Shown piece after piece: positions 1 through 7,105 of a stretch of DNA of 64,000 bases. Within the stretch, counting starts at the first letter, position 1. Every line of letters begins with the position of its first letter. The stretch lies in the NCBI GenBank assembly GCA_022842845.1, contig JALHOT010000008.1, positions 60,176-124,175 on the forward strand, read 5' to 3'. This stretch comes from Cyclobacteriaceae bacterium. GTDB lineage: Bacteria; Bacteroidota; Bacteroidia; Cytophagales; Cyclobacteriaceae. The position numbers and the translations under genes are program-made. The notes under the pieces are model-generated. The model worked only from the letters and a program-made list of their open reading frames with translations, was not told the origin of the DNA and ran no database searches.

Positions 1-2696
1 CCTGACCCACTGAGCACGCCATTGACAGGGCCAGTGATGACTGTATAGGTGATAGGATTACCGTCAACATCACTTCCTTGAAGGGTAATCGCTACAGCTT
101 GATCTTCTGTAGTGCTAACGGTCTGACTATTGGCAATGGGAGCATCGTTTACAGGAGTTACTGTTATGCTGATGGTTGCAATGTTAGAATCTCCGGTACC
201 ATCGTTTGTTTTGAAGGTAAAACTATCCGTTCCATTGAAATTCAAGTTTGGTGTATATGTAAGATTTGAACCCGAGCCACTCAGACTTCCGTTCGCGGGG
301 CCACTCACGATTGCATAAACTAAAGCGTCTCCATCGGCATCACTCGCTGTAAGGGTAATGGACAAAGGCGTATCTTCAGCAGTTACTAAAGGTAAACCGC
401 CTGTTCCAACTGAGATGGGAGCATCACCGACTGGACTTATGGTTATGCTTACAGTGGCAACATTGGAGCTAAGCGTTCCATCATTTGTTTGGAAGGTAAA
501 ACTATCACTGCCATTGAAGTTAAGATTGGGTGTATAGGTGAGGTTTGCACCACTACCACTAAGCACACCATTGCTTGGACCACTCACTACAGTATAGGTA
601 AGAGGATTTCCGTCTACATCACTACCGGTTAACGTAATGGCTCTTGCCTGGTCTTCTGGGGTATTTACACTTTGGTTATTGGCAATAGGCGCATCGTTTA
701 CAGGAGTTACTGTTATGCTGATGGTGGCAATGTTAGAATCTCCGGTACCATCGTTTGTTTTGAAGGTAAAACTATCCGATCCATTGAAATTTAAGTTTGG
801 GGTGTATGTAAGATTAGGGCCCGAGCCACTCAGACTTCCATTCGCGGGGCCGCTCACGATTGAATAAACTAAAGCGTCTCCATCGGCATCACTGGCATTG
901 AGTGTTATAGACAAAGGAGTGTCTTCAGTAGTAACTAAAGGCACACCACCCGTACCGACAGAAACAGGGGCATCACCTACCGGGCTTACAGTAATACTTA
1001 CCGTGGCCACATTAGAGTTTAGCGCTCCGTCATTTGTTCGGAAGGTAAAAGAATCACTACCATTAAAGTTAAGATTGGGTGTATAGGTGAGGTTTGCGCC
1101 ACTACCACTGAGTACACCATTGCTTGGACCACTCAACACAGTATAGCTAAGAGGGTTTCCGTCTACATCACTACCGGTTAACGTTATGGCTCTTGCCTGG
1201 TCTTCTGGGGTATTTACACTTTGGTTATTGGCAATGGGCGCATCGTTGACAGGGCTCAAATTAATGGTGATCACCCCTGCAGCAACCGAGTTGAAAATCC
1301 CATCACTTGCCTGGAAAGTGAAGCTGTCAGCTCCATTAAAATTCAGGTTGGGAGTATAAGTTAGGTTAGGAGCGGTGCCGCTTAAGGTGCCAAAAGCAGG
1401 TTGTGTTACAACAGAGTAGGTTAGCGGATCTGATTCAGGATCAGTTGCGGAAACAATAATAGATCGAGGAGTATCTTCAACAACAGCTACATTTTGATTT
1501 TGTGCCACTGGGGGTGTATTGGGTAACACCACCGTTACTTCAACACTCGCCAGGTTGCCTCCTGCTGCCCCACAAGGAACGCTTGTTTCTGTACGTTTTG
1601 CACTGGCTACAATTCTGTCGTAAGCTTGAAGAGGATTTGTTAAGGTTACAGACCATATTGAGCCATTGGCATATGTACCCTTGGTTTCTCTTGGAGTTGT
1701 ACTCCATACAGGAGCCAGGTCGGTGCCGCCAATGCGTGGGTATATAAGTACCGTAATAAAAATATCGGGATCGGATGTTCCTGAGATAAGCCTTTGCCCT
1801 GCTCTTACCGGCAAATCAATGGTTGGTTTGCTTACTTTTTCTTTTTCAAAACCACCACAGGTTTGGCAAAGATCGGCAATTGGGGTTGGGCACTGATTTT
1901 CAATGATATCGGTAAAGGCGCAATTGTTACAATTTGAATAGCGGGGGTCATCATTGTCAACACCGGAAATATCAGCCATCTTACCACCTAAGGCACAAGT
2001 AGCCGAAACATTAGTGACGGCTGCAAAGCGCAGTCCGGTACTTTCATTGATACCAAGAGCAGTAGCTATTTCATTAAAGGGTACAAAATAATCGTAGAAA
2101 TAGTCAGGGTCACCGCAGCTCACCTCATCTGCAATAGAAATCTGGAAATGCGATGAGAGTGGATAGTTGAGTACTGCCCGAGGGCAATTATCAATGCCAT
2201 CTACATTGTATACCCAAATACCAGATTGAGGATTTTTAATAAGCGTAATGTTTACCTCAAACCCTGGGTTATCCCCAGTGCTGTTAGGGTCGGCAGTGCC
2301 AAAGAGTCCATCAGTATCGAGTAGAATTGACCATGATTCAACACTTGGGTTATCATCGCCCACTCTGAACCTAAAAATCAGGTTGTTATTGTCCCGCACA
2401 GCATAAACAGAACTTCCATTGCGATCTGGAATTAAATCTGTGATTCCACAGCTTTTACCAACATTATCGCCTGCCACATCGCCACCTAATTTAGGGATGG
2501 CAAACATTGTCAGCTCAAACTCATCCACATAAAAACCATCGTTGGAAAAGCCAGCGCTTGTTTTGGAAACATAACCGTCCTGGTTAGGATCCATAGCCGT
2601 ACTAGTGGCTGATTTTATGATTCTCCCGCGTTGGGCGTTTGCCAGGGAGTAGATAAGGAATAGAGCGATTAGTAATAAATATTTACCCTTTAACAT
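1..2696 (-). CDS. Large secreted surface protein with tandem cadherin/Ig-like domains (3' end outside window)
   Basis: The frame reads open from an ATG at 2696 to the window edge, about 898 residues, so the C-terminus is missing. It begins with a clear signal peptide (hydrophobic segment ending LANAQ, residues about 4-22). A non-repeated region of roughly 370 residues follows, with two cysteine clusters (CNNC near 257, CQTC near 277). From about residue 393 come at least five full domains of about 91 residues and part of a sixth, each with the pattern VNDAP...TPEDQ...LTYTPNLNFNGSDSFTF...DG, typical of Big_9/cadherin-like bacterial Ig domains. Such proteins in Bacteroidota are usually exported adhesins or matrix proteins with a C-terminal T9SS signal; that end is not visible here. 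The repeat region is built from near-identical 549-bp units. The function of the N-terminal region is not recognised. Confidence 0.88.
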   Translation of the reverse strand, partial: MLKGKYLLLIALFLIYSLANAQRGRIIKSATSTAMDPNQDGYVSKTSAGFSNDGFYVDEFELTMFAIPKLGGDVAGDNVGKSCGITDLIPDRNGSSVYAVRDNNNLIFRFRVGDDNPSVESWSILLDTDGLFGTADPNSTGDNPGFEVNITLIKNPQSGIWVYNVDGIDNCPRAVLNYPLSSHFQISIADEVSCGDPDYFYDYFVPFNEIATALGINESTGLRFAAVTNVSATCALGGKMADISGVDNDDPRYSNCNNCAFTDIIENQCPTPIADLCQTCGGFEKEKVSKPTIDLPVRAGQRLISGTSDPDIFITVLIYPRIGGTDLAPVWSTTPRETKGTYANGSIWSVTLTNPLQAYDRIVASAKRTETSVPCGAAGGNLASVEVTVVLPNTPPVAQNQNVAVVEDTPRSIIVSATDPESDPLTYSVVTQPAFGTLSGTAPNLTYTPNLNFNGADSFTFQASDGIFNSVAAGVITINLSPVNDAPIANNQSVNTPEDQARAITLTGSDVDGNPLSYTVLSGPSNGVLSGSGANLTYTPNLNFNGSDSFTFRTNDGALNSNVATVSITVSPVGDAPVSVGTGGVPLVTTEDTPLSITLNASDADGDALVYSIVSGPANGSLSGSGPNLTYTPNLNFNGSDSFTFKTNDGTGDSNIATISITVTPVNDAPIANNQSVNTPEDQARAITLTGSDVDGNPLTYTVVSGPSNGVLSGSGANLTYTPNLNFNGSDSFTFQTNDGTLSSNVATVSITISPVGDAPISVGTGGLPLVTAEDTPLSITLTASDADGDALVYAIVSGPANGSLSGSGSNLTYTPNLNFNGTDSFTFKTNDGTGDSNIATISITVTPVNDAPIANSQTVSTTEDQAVAITLQGSDVDGNPITYTVITGPVNGVLSGS
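142..1250 (-). repeat. 549-bp higher-order repeat encoding domain pairs
   Basis: The same stretch, starting at GCATCGTT, recurs at 142, 691 and 1240, exactly 549 bp (183 codons) apart. Long segments are almost identical, for example 600-690 against 1149-1239 and 142-400 against 691-949. Each unit encodes two alternating domain types, one opening with IANNQSVNTPEDQ and the other with SVGTGG.PLVT.EDTPLS. The alternation shows recent duplication of a two-domain block rather than of single domains. Confidence 0.85.
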
Positions 2697-2735
2697 AAGG
2701 TGGGTGGGCTTTAGATTACAGTCAAACCAGGGGGA

Positions 2736-2756
2736 TTCAATTTACAATAAATTGAA
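2736..2756. other. Perfect 9-bp inverted repeat in the leader of the surface-protein gene
   Basis: TTCAATTTA (2736-2744) and TAAATTGAA (2748-2756) are perfect inverted repeats around a 3-nt loop. They lie between the putative -7 element (2774-2781) and the ATG at 2696. The arms could form an RNA hairpin in the 5' UTR or serve as a protein-binding palindrome. There is no T-run, so a terminator is unlikely. Confidence 0.45.
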
Positions 2757-2773
2757 ATGTTTACCTAGGGAAA

Positions 2774-2781
2774 CAAAGATA
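2774..2781 (-). promoter_or_regulatory. Putative Bacteroidota -7 element (TATCTTTG) for the surface-protein gene
   Basis: On the reverse strand TATCTTTG matches the Bacteroidota -7 consensus TAnnTTTG and lies about 78 nt upstream of the ATG at 2696. No good TTTG -33 element is visible at the expected distance, so this is a moderate call. Confidence 0.45.
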
Positions 2782-2989
2782 TCATGTATTGGCTAAGTGT
2801 ATTTTATAAAGGATGGCTTTCAGACCACCGTTGTACAACTCCTTTTTGCACGCGCTAAAAGATCCATAATACAAGTGCTTGTGGCTGAATTGCCGAAATA
2901 TTCTTATGGATTCCTGAAAAAGTTTACTGCATAAATAGGTAAAATCACCTAATCAAAATTGCTTCCCTTTGAGGACATCTGTGAAAAAC

Positions 2990-3014
2990 AAAAGGCGCTA
3001 ATAAAGCGCCTTTT
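2990..3014 (-). terminator. Rho-independent terminator after tRNA-Leu
   Basis: A 10-bp perfect stem (AAAAGGCGCT / AGCGCCTTTT, loop AATAA) is followed on the reverse strand by a T-rich tract (TTTTGTTTTT). It lies 10 nt past the 3' end of tRNA-Leu. Nothing else is recognised in 2697-3023 except the promoter and palindrome of the surface-protein gene. Confidence 0.8.
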
Positions 3015-3023
3015 AATTTTTTG

Positions 3024-3109
3024 TACCCAGGACGGGACTTGAACCCGTACAGCTATTACTAGCCACAGGATTTTAAGTCCTGCGTGTCTACCAATTCCAC
3101 CACCCGGGC
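3024..3109 (-). tRNA. tRNA-Leu (anticodon UAA)
   Basis: An 86-nt class II tRNA. The acceptor stem GCCCGGG pairs with CCTGGGT (G1-U72 wobble). The D-arm contains GGAATTGGTAGAC. The anticodon arm CAGGA-CTTAAAA-TCCTG has TAA in the loop. A long variable arm (GTGGCTAGTAATAGCTGTAC) and the T-arm GGGTTCAAGTCCC follow. The CCA end is not encoded. It is downstream of tRNA-Gly and probably shares its promoter. Confidence 0.96.
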
Positions 3110-3131
3110 GGGTTTTGTGAAACCTTCTTTA

Positions 3132-3163
3132 AAAAACAACCCCTCTCTGTGAGGAGAGGGGTT
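3132..3163 (-). terminator. Hairpin with T-tract between the two tRNA genes
   Basis: On the reverse strand a 10-bp stem (AACCCCTCTC / GAGAGGGGTT, 3138-3163) is followed directly by TGTTTTTT, an intrinsic-terminator layout. It lies downstream of tRNA-Gly and upstream of tRNA-Leu, so it either ends part of the transcription, acts as an attenuator, or is an RNA-processing signal. Confidence 0.6.
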
Positions 3164-3164
3164 T

Positions 3165-3238
<74 letters not shown>

Positions 3239-3269
3239 TTTTTCGGCCACTTCTTGTTGAAATGGGATG

Positions 3270-3300
3270 CAAATTTAATGCTCAGTTCTAAATTTCCAAA
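3270..3300 (-). promoter_or_regulatory. Consensus Bacteroidota promoter for the tRNA pair (TTTG-N19-TAAATTTG)
   Basis: On the reverse strand TTTG (3297-3300) and TAAATTTG (3270-3277) are separated by 19 nt, matching the primary sigma factor consensus known for Bacteroidota (-33 TTTG, -7 TAnnTTTG). It lies 32 nt upstream of tRNA-Gly. Confidence 0.78.
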
Positions 3301-3444
3301 CATTGATAAAATCTTTTATAGATGAATTCTGTAAATCTTTACTTTAGTCAAAGTTTTAAAAAATACCCTCACATGTAAGTTTTGTGTCCCCCAAGCTTAA
3401 AGCAACTGTTGTGAGTCTTTTAGCTTCAAACCAAAATTAATACT

Positions 3445-3987
3445 ATGGACAACTCAACAGACAATGTAAAAATCTCCGCAGCTTTTATTCAAGATGTGTT
3501 AGATCTTTTTAAGGAAAATCAAAACGATTACGAGATTTTGAAAAAAATGACCGATGGTTATAACATTTCGGTTCCAACTAATTTAGTGCCCATGGAACTC
3601 TATAACCGTATGTGTGATTGGATAGAATCTCAAATCGGGCAAGTCAACACAAAAAAATTGGGCAGAAAAATCGGCAACACCGCCTACAATGCCATGTATA
3701 ACTATAAAATGATCTCAGCTAATCCAACGCCCGAAGAGGCAATGAAAGCTTTAGCAAAAGTGGCTAGTTCTATGATTCAGGATCCTAAGGGACGTGGATG
3801 GGAAATTGTAGAGTCGTCCAAAAAGCACATTGTGATGCGCAGGACACAGACATTTAACAGCACGCTTCAATTTGGTCTTTTGGATGAGATTATCCGAAAA
3901 ACTGGAGTAATCTCTCCTAAAGTTGAGTACATCAAAAGTGTTGCTAATGGAGATGAGTTTGATGATTATAAAATCTCTTGGCTATAA
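3445..3987 (+). CDS. Hypothetical protein (180 aa)
   Basis: The product is not recognised. It is a soluble 180-residue protein without signal peptide or membrane segment. It is mostly helical in the first two thirds (for example ELYNRMCDWIESQIG, then a TPEEAMKALAKVASSM helix) and has a mixed C-terminal part ending in DDYKISWL. The arrangement of a helical bundle followed by a strand-rich end is loosely like small heme-NO-binding or DUF2378-type bacterial proteins, but no diagnostic residues support that. The gene stands alone, with the tRNA pair diverging upstream and a strong shared terminator downstream. Confidence 0.75.
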   Translation: MDNSTDNVKISAAFIQDVLDLFKENQNDYEILKKMTDGYNISVPTNLVPMELYNRMCDWIESQIGQVNTKKLGRKIGNTAYNAMYNYKMISANPTPEEAMKALAKVASSMIQDPKGRGWEIVESSKKHIVMRRTQTFNSTLQFGLLDEIIRKTGVISPKVEYIKSVANGDEFDDYKISWL

Positions 3988-3993
3988 CAAAAG

Positions 3994-4028
3994 AAGACCT
4001 CGGTGTTATCGAGGTCTTTCTTTTTTTA
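3994..4028. terminator. Bidirectional terminator between the 180-aa gene and the desaturase
   Basis: A 9-bp perfect stem (AAGACCTCG / CGAGGTCTT, loop GTGTTAT) is followed by TCTTTTTTT on the + strand and by A/T-rich sequence on the other. It is placed between the stops of two convergent genes (3987 and 4030). Confidence 0.85.
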
Positions 4029-4029
4029 A

Positions 4030-4965
4030 TTAAGCTGTTTTTTTGATTAGCTCAAACTCCTTTTTCAATTCTAATGCCTGGCTTTTATTCTTAGAATATT
4101 TAATGTGTTTTGGCACTTCTTTTAAATCCCAGATCAAGCCAAGGGCTTGAAAGCCTCTGAGAACATAATAAGTGATGTCAACTTCCCACCAGAAAAAACC
4201 TTGTCGCGCAGCTGTTTCATAATAGTGATGATTATTATGCCATCCTTCACCCAAAGTAATTAAGGCCAGCCACACACTGTTGCGACTTTCATCGCCAGAT
4301 TCGTAGCGCTGCGTACCAACCTTATGCATAATGGAATTGATGGAAAAGGTAGCGTGATACACAATGACAGTGCTTAAGAAAAAGCCAATTAATAAAGTAG
4401 ACATACCGGCCGATGTGAACATATCTTGTATGCCATTGCCATTTACAATGCCCCCCAGTGCAGCGACCACTAAAGCCAATACAACGGGAGGCACCAGGTA
4501 ATGTTTGTTGAGCCATACCAGTTCAGGGTACTTTGCATAATCGCCTATAACCTTATAGTCTGTTTTTTTAAAATCAGGCCCTACAATCCAGCCAATGTGT
4601 GAATACCAAAATCCATAAATTTTCATGGAGTGTGGATCGGCTGGTGTATCGCTGTGCCGGTGGTGGTGACGATGGTGAGCGGCCCACCACAATGCTCCCT
4701 TTTGAGCAGTTGTTTGCGCCATAAAGGCAATAACAAATTGAAACCAACGGGAGGTCTTATATGATTTGTGAGCAAAGTAGCGATGGTAGCCACCCGTAAC
4801 CCAAAACATGCGTACCACATAGAGGATGGCACATACTATCCAATCGAACAGCGTGGCACCTGTGTAAAGAGCTGCTAAAGGCAATAAGTGCACCAGGGCA
4901 AAGGCAATCTCTTGTCGTAAAACTGGCTTGTTCCGTGCTTCTGGGGTAAGGGTAGTTTCGGTCAT
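4030..4965 (-). CDS. Acyl-CoA (stearoyl-CoA type) delta-9 fatty acid desaturase
   Basis: A membrane-bound di-iron desaturase that puts a cis double bond into saturated acyl chains using O2 and reduced electron carriers. All three histidine boxes are present: HRYFAH (61-66), HRHHH (98-102) and HNNHH (243-247). Hydrophobic segments (about 22-60, 75-90, 160-172, 188-206) fit the usual four-helix topology. Length 311 aa is normal for the bacterial SCD-like family. The gene diverges from an ECF sigma factor; a second desaturase lies beyond that. The two are only distantly similar and differ in length, so this is not a simple recent duplication. The biological electron donor cannot be told from the sequence. 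Confidence 0.93.
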   Translation of the reverse strand: MTETTLTPEARNKPVLRQEIAFALVHLLPLAALYTGATLFDWIVCAILYVVRMFWVTGGYHRYFAHKSYKTSRWFQFVIAFMAQTTAQKGALWWAAHHRHHHRHSDTPADPHSMKIYGFWYSHIGWIVGPDFKKTDYKVIGDYAKYPELVWLNKHYLVPPVVLALVVAALGGIVNGNGIQDMFTSAGMSTLLIGFFLSTVIVYHATFSINSIMHKVGTQRYESGDESRNSVWLALITLGEGWHNNHHYYETAARQGFFWWEVDITYYVLRGFQALGLIWDLKEVPKHIKYSKNKSQALELKKEFELIKKTA

Positions 4966-5113
4966 AACAAAAAATATTGGGCTGTAAATGTCGCAGGTAA
5001 AATGCTAAAACGAATGAGCTTTATCAGTAATTCTACTTTTGTTTAAGCTTTACTAAAGCAAAAACAATTTAGTCGGCATGCACACCATCGATCAAAGCGA
5101 ATTGAATTAGCCG

Positions 5114-5121
5114 TATCTTTG
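5114..5121 (+). promoter_or_regulatory. Putative -7 element (TATCTTTG) for the ECF sigma gene
   Basis: TATCTTTG matches TAnnTTTG and ends 11 nt before the ATG at 5133, which would leave a leader of only a few nucleotides. No clear TTTG is present at the -33 distance. Confidence 0.45.
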
Positions 5122-5132
5122 TTCTTTATTAT

Positions 5133-5753
5133 ATGAATCACTCCCAGACCATAGCCCTTTATCAGCCTGTTTTGCAGACTATTGCTTATAACTTAGTTCG
5201 CTGTAAAGCTGATGCAGAGGATATCGTGCAGGAAACATTTTTGAAGTGGCTGAGCCTCGATCACGACAAGATTGAAAACACAAAGGCTTATCTAATTAAG
5301 GCAGTTACCAATAATTGCTTAAATCACCTTAATTCCTTCAAAAAGAAAAAGACTGAGTATTTTGATTCTCTTCATTTGCCAGAATTTCTTCAGAAAGTAA
5401 AGGACACCAATCTTTCCCATCTGGATGTTGACATTAACCTGAAAGCTGCGTTTAAAGTCCTTAACACCAGGCTAGAGCCTCTTGAAAGAGCTGTTTTTCT
5501 ATTGAAAGAAGTATTTGACTTCGATTACGAGGCTGTACAACTCACCTTGGATAAGAAAAAGGATCATTGCCGTCAGTTATTGAGCCGCGCCAAGAAGAAA
5601 TTAAGCGATGAGACGGCAAAAATGCATTTCGATATGCCCGATACGACTAAAATGATAGAAAGTTTTAGAAGGGCTTGTGACCTTAATAACGCTTCAGACT
5701 TCGTATTAGAGCTCAAAAACGAGCTTTCCGGTACTCTCGGAAAAAAAGATTAA
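5133..5753 (+). CDS. ECF-type RNA polymerase sigma factor
   Basis: A sigma-70 family factor of the extracytoplasmic-function group. Region 2 is visible at about residues 8-75 (YNLVRCKADAEDIVQETFLKW, with the DAEDIVQE core helix). Region 4 lies at about 105-160 (LEPLERAVFLLKEVFDFDYEAV followed by the recognition helix LSRAKKKL). Residues 160-206 form a C-terminal extension like that of SigJ-like ECF factors, which may replace a separate anti-sigma factor; none is encoded next to it. It sits between two fatty acid desaturase genes, one divergent and one 110 bp downstream on the same strand. That placement suggests, but does not prove, control of membrane lipid composition. Confidence 0.88.
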   Translation: MNHSQTIALYQPVLQTIAYNLVRCKADAEDIVQETFLKWLSLDHDKIENTKAYLIKAVTNNCLNHLNSFKKKKTEYFDSLHLPEFLQKVKDTNLSHLDVDINLKAAFKVLNTRLEPLERAVFLLKEVFDFDYEAVQLTLDKKKDHCRQLLSRAKKKLSDETAKMHFDMPDTTKMIESFRRACDLNNASDFVLELKNELSGTLGKKD

Positions 5754-5863
5754 AAATTTTCGCTGCTTTTGTCACAAAGCAAAAGTCCATTTGTCTTACA
5801 GTCTCATTCAGGCCATTAATAGGCTTTAATGATTTTGTTTAACACTTAACCTTTTCCTAACAA

Positions 5864-6634
5864 ATGGAAGTAATTCTCATCTTTTTTGCAGCGCATTGGT
5901 ATCTGTCGTTGTTTTTTCAAACTTTCTTTTTGCACCGTTATGCTTCACACAAGGCATTTACGATGAACAAAACCACAGAAAAAATCTTTTATGTGCTTAC
6001 CTGGATTTTCCAAGGCTCGAATTATTTAAGCCCTTATGGTTATGGCGTAATGCACCGCATGCACCATGCTTATGCGGATACAGAAAACGATCCCCACTCA
6101 CCCAAATACGATGAAACGATTTGGAACATGATGTGGAAAACAAAAACGATCTATTCTGACATCGCCAACAAAAAACTCATTCCAGATGCGCGTTTTACCG
6201 AGGGTGTTCCTAACTGGGAGGCTTTCGACAAGGTTGCCCGCTCATGGCCTTCACGTATTTTCTGGGGCGCTGTTTACGTTTCAGTATATGCAGTATTTGC
6301 CACGCAATGGTGGTTGTGGTTATTGTTGCCACTTCAGTTTTTAATGAGCCCTATCCATGGAGCTATCATTAACTGGTTTGCACATAAGTATGGTTACAGA
6401 AACTTTGAGGTAGGCGATACATCACGCAACTTCCTCCCTACTGATTTTTTAATGATGGGCGAGAGCTACCACAATAATCACCACAAGCATGGCTCCCGGG
6501 CTAACTTTGGTGGTATCCGCTGGCACGAGATAGACCCCACTTATCAAGTCATCAAAGTCTTGAATGCTTTGGGAGTTGTTAAACTGGCTAAACAAAAGGA
6601 AATTAACCTGGAAGCCGTTAAAAAAGCCGCTTAA
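5864..6634 (+). CDS. Second acyl-CoA/fatty acid desaturase
   Basis: Another membrane desaturase of the same superfamily, 256 aa. The histidine boxes are HRYASH (24-29), HRMHH (64-68, followed by AYADTENDPHSP) and HNNHH (about 203-207). It is shorter than the first desaturase because the N-terminal hydrophobic stretch is reduced. The conserved ENDPHSP and the long region between boxes two and three identify the subfamily of bacterial acyl-CoA desaturases. It follows the ECF sigma factor in the same direction and may be co-transcribed with it or driven by it. The substrate position specificity cannot be read from the sequence. Confidence 0.92.
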   Translation: MEVILIFFAAHWYLSLFFQTFFLHRYASHKAFTMNKTTEKIFYVLTWIFQGSNYLSPYGYGVMHRMHHAYADTENDPHSPKYDETIWNMMWKTKTIYSDIANKKLIPDARFTEGVPNWEAFDKVARSWPSRIFWGAVYVSVYAVFATQWWLWLLLPLQFLMSPIHGAIINWFAHKYGYRNFEVGDTSRNFLPTDFLMMGESYHNNHHKHGSRANFGGIRWHEIDPTYQVIKVLNALGVVKLAKQKEINLEAVKKAA

Positions 6635-6688
6635 TTGAGGTAATAAGGGCCTTTTTGGCAGAAAGAACAATATGTGATTTATTCTCTC

Positions 6689-6696
6689 TACCTTTG
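6689..6696 (+). promoter_or_regulatory. Putative -7 element (TACCTTTG) for the cold-shock gene
   Basis: TACCTTTG fits TAnnTTTG and lies 31 nt upstream of the ATG at 6728, giving an A/T-rich leader of about 25 nt. No convincing -33 TTTG is seen. Confidence 0.5.
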
Positions 6697-6727
6697 TACT
6701 TTAATTATTTTAACACAATTATCACAA

Positions 6728-6922
6728 ATGAAACAAGGAACAGTAAAGTTCTTTAACACAACCAAAGGTTTTGGTTTTGTGAAAGAAACATCAACAGGTG
6801 AAGAATTTTTCGTACACGTATCAGGTCTTGTAGATGAGATCCGTGAGAACGATGCCATCACTTTCGAAGTGCAACAAGGAAAAAAAGGCTTAAATGCCGT
6901 AAAGGTTCGTTTAGCCAACTAA
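6728..6922 (+). CDS. Cold-shock domain protein (CspA family)
   Basis: A 64-residue single cold-shock domain that binds single-stranded RNA/DNA and melts RNA secondary structure. RNP1 is KGFGFVKE (residues about 13-20) and RNP2 is EFFVHVSGL (about 25-33). The start at 6728 is chosen because MKQGTVKFFN is the canonical N-terminus; an upstream in-frame extension to 6674 would overlap the promoter. A strong terminator follows directly. The gene sits between a fatty acid desaturase and a DEAD-box helicase, both typical cold-response functions. Confidence 0.96.
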   Translation: MKQGTVKFFNTTKGFGFVKETSTGEEFFVHVSGLVDEIRENDAITFEVQQGKKGLNAVKVRLAN

Positions 6923-6945
6923 TTTTATATTAGTAACAAAACAAG

Positions 6946-6982
6946 AAAGCCCCCCGACTTGTCGGGGGGCTTTTGATTTTTT
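6946..6982 (+). terminator. Strong intrinsic terminator after the cold-shock gene
   Basis: A 13-bp perfect stem (AAAGCCCCCCGAC / GTCGGGGGGCTTT) with a 2-nt nominal loop is followed by TGATTTTTT. It separates the cold-shock gene from the helicase gene, which therefore needs its own promoter or read-through. Confidence 0.9.
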
Positions 6983-7054
6983 GCCCACTATAATAAAGCC
7001 ATCGCGTGCCTACACTGCTATTCCCCAGGCAGCCAGTTGATTTTTAACCAGGGA

Positions 7055-7073
7055 TGTCGGAATAAATCCGACA
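7055..7073 (+). other. Hairpin in the helicase leader
   Basis: TGTCGGA (7055-7061) and TCCGACA (7067-7073) form a perfect 7-bp stem with the loop ATAAA. It lies 32 nt upstream of the GTG start codon, followed by AGAAGTATTTTTGATTTT. It is either a weak terminator/attenuator or a structured leader. Confidence 0.5.
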
Positions 7074-7105
7074 AGAAGTATTTTTGATTTTGAGAATAGC
7101 AACCA

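Noticed and set aside
130-1086. Several 60-80-codon forward-strand frames at the window start
   Set aside because: They are antisense shadows of the reverse-strand repeat protein and repeat along with its 549-bp period.
142-1250. Regularly spaced repeats resembling a CRISPR array
   Set aside because: The units are 549 bp long, in frame, and encode protein domains; there are no short repeats with unique spacers or cas genes.
6674-6727. N-terminal extension of the cold-shock protein
   Set aside because: The extra 18 residues overlap the promoter element and are not part of the canonical domain, which starts MKQGTVKFFN.
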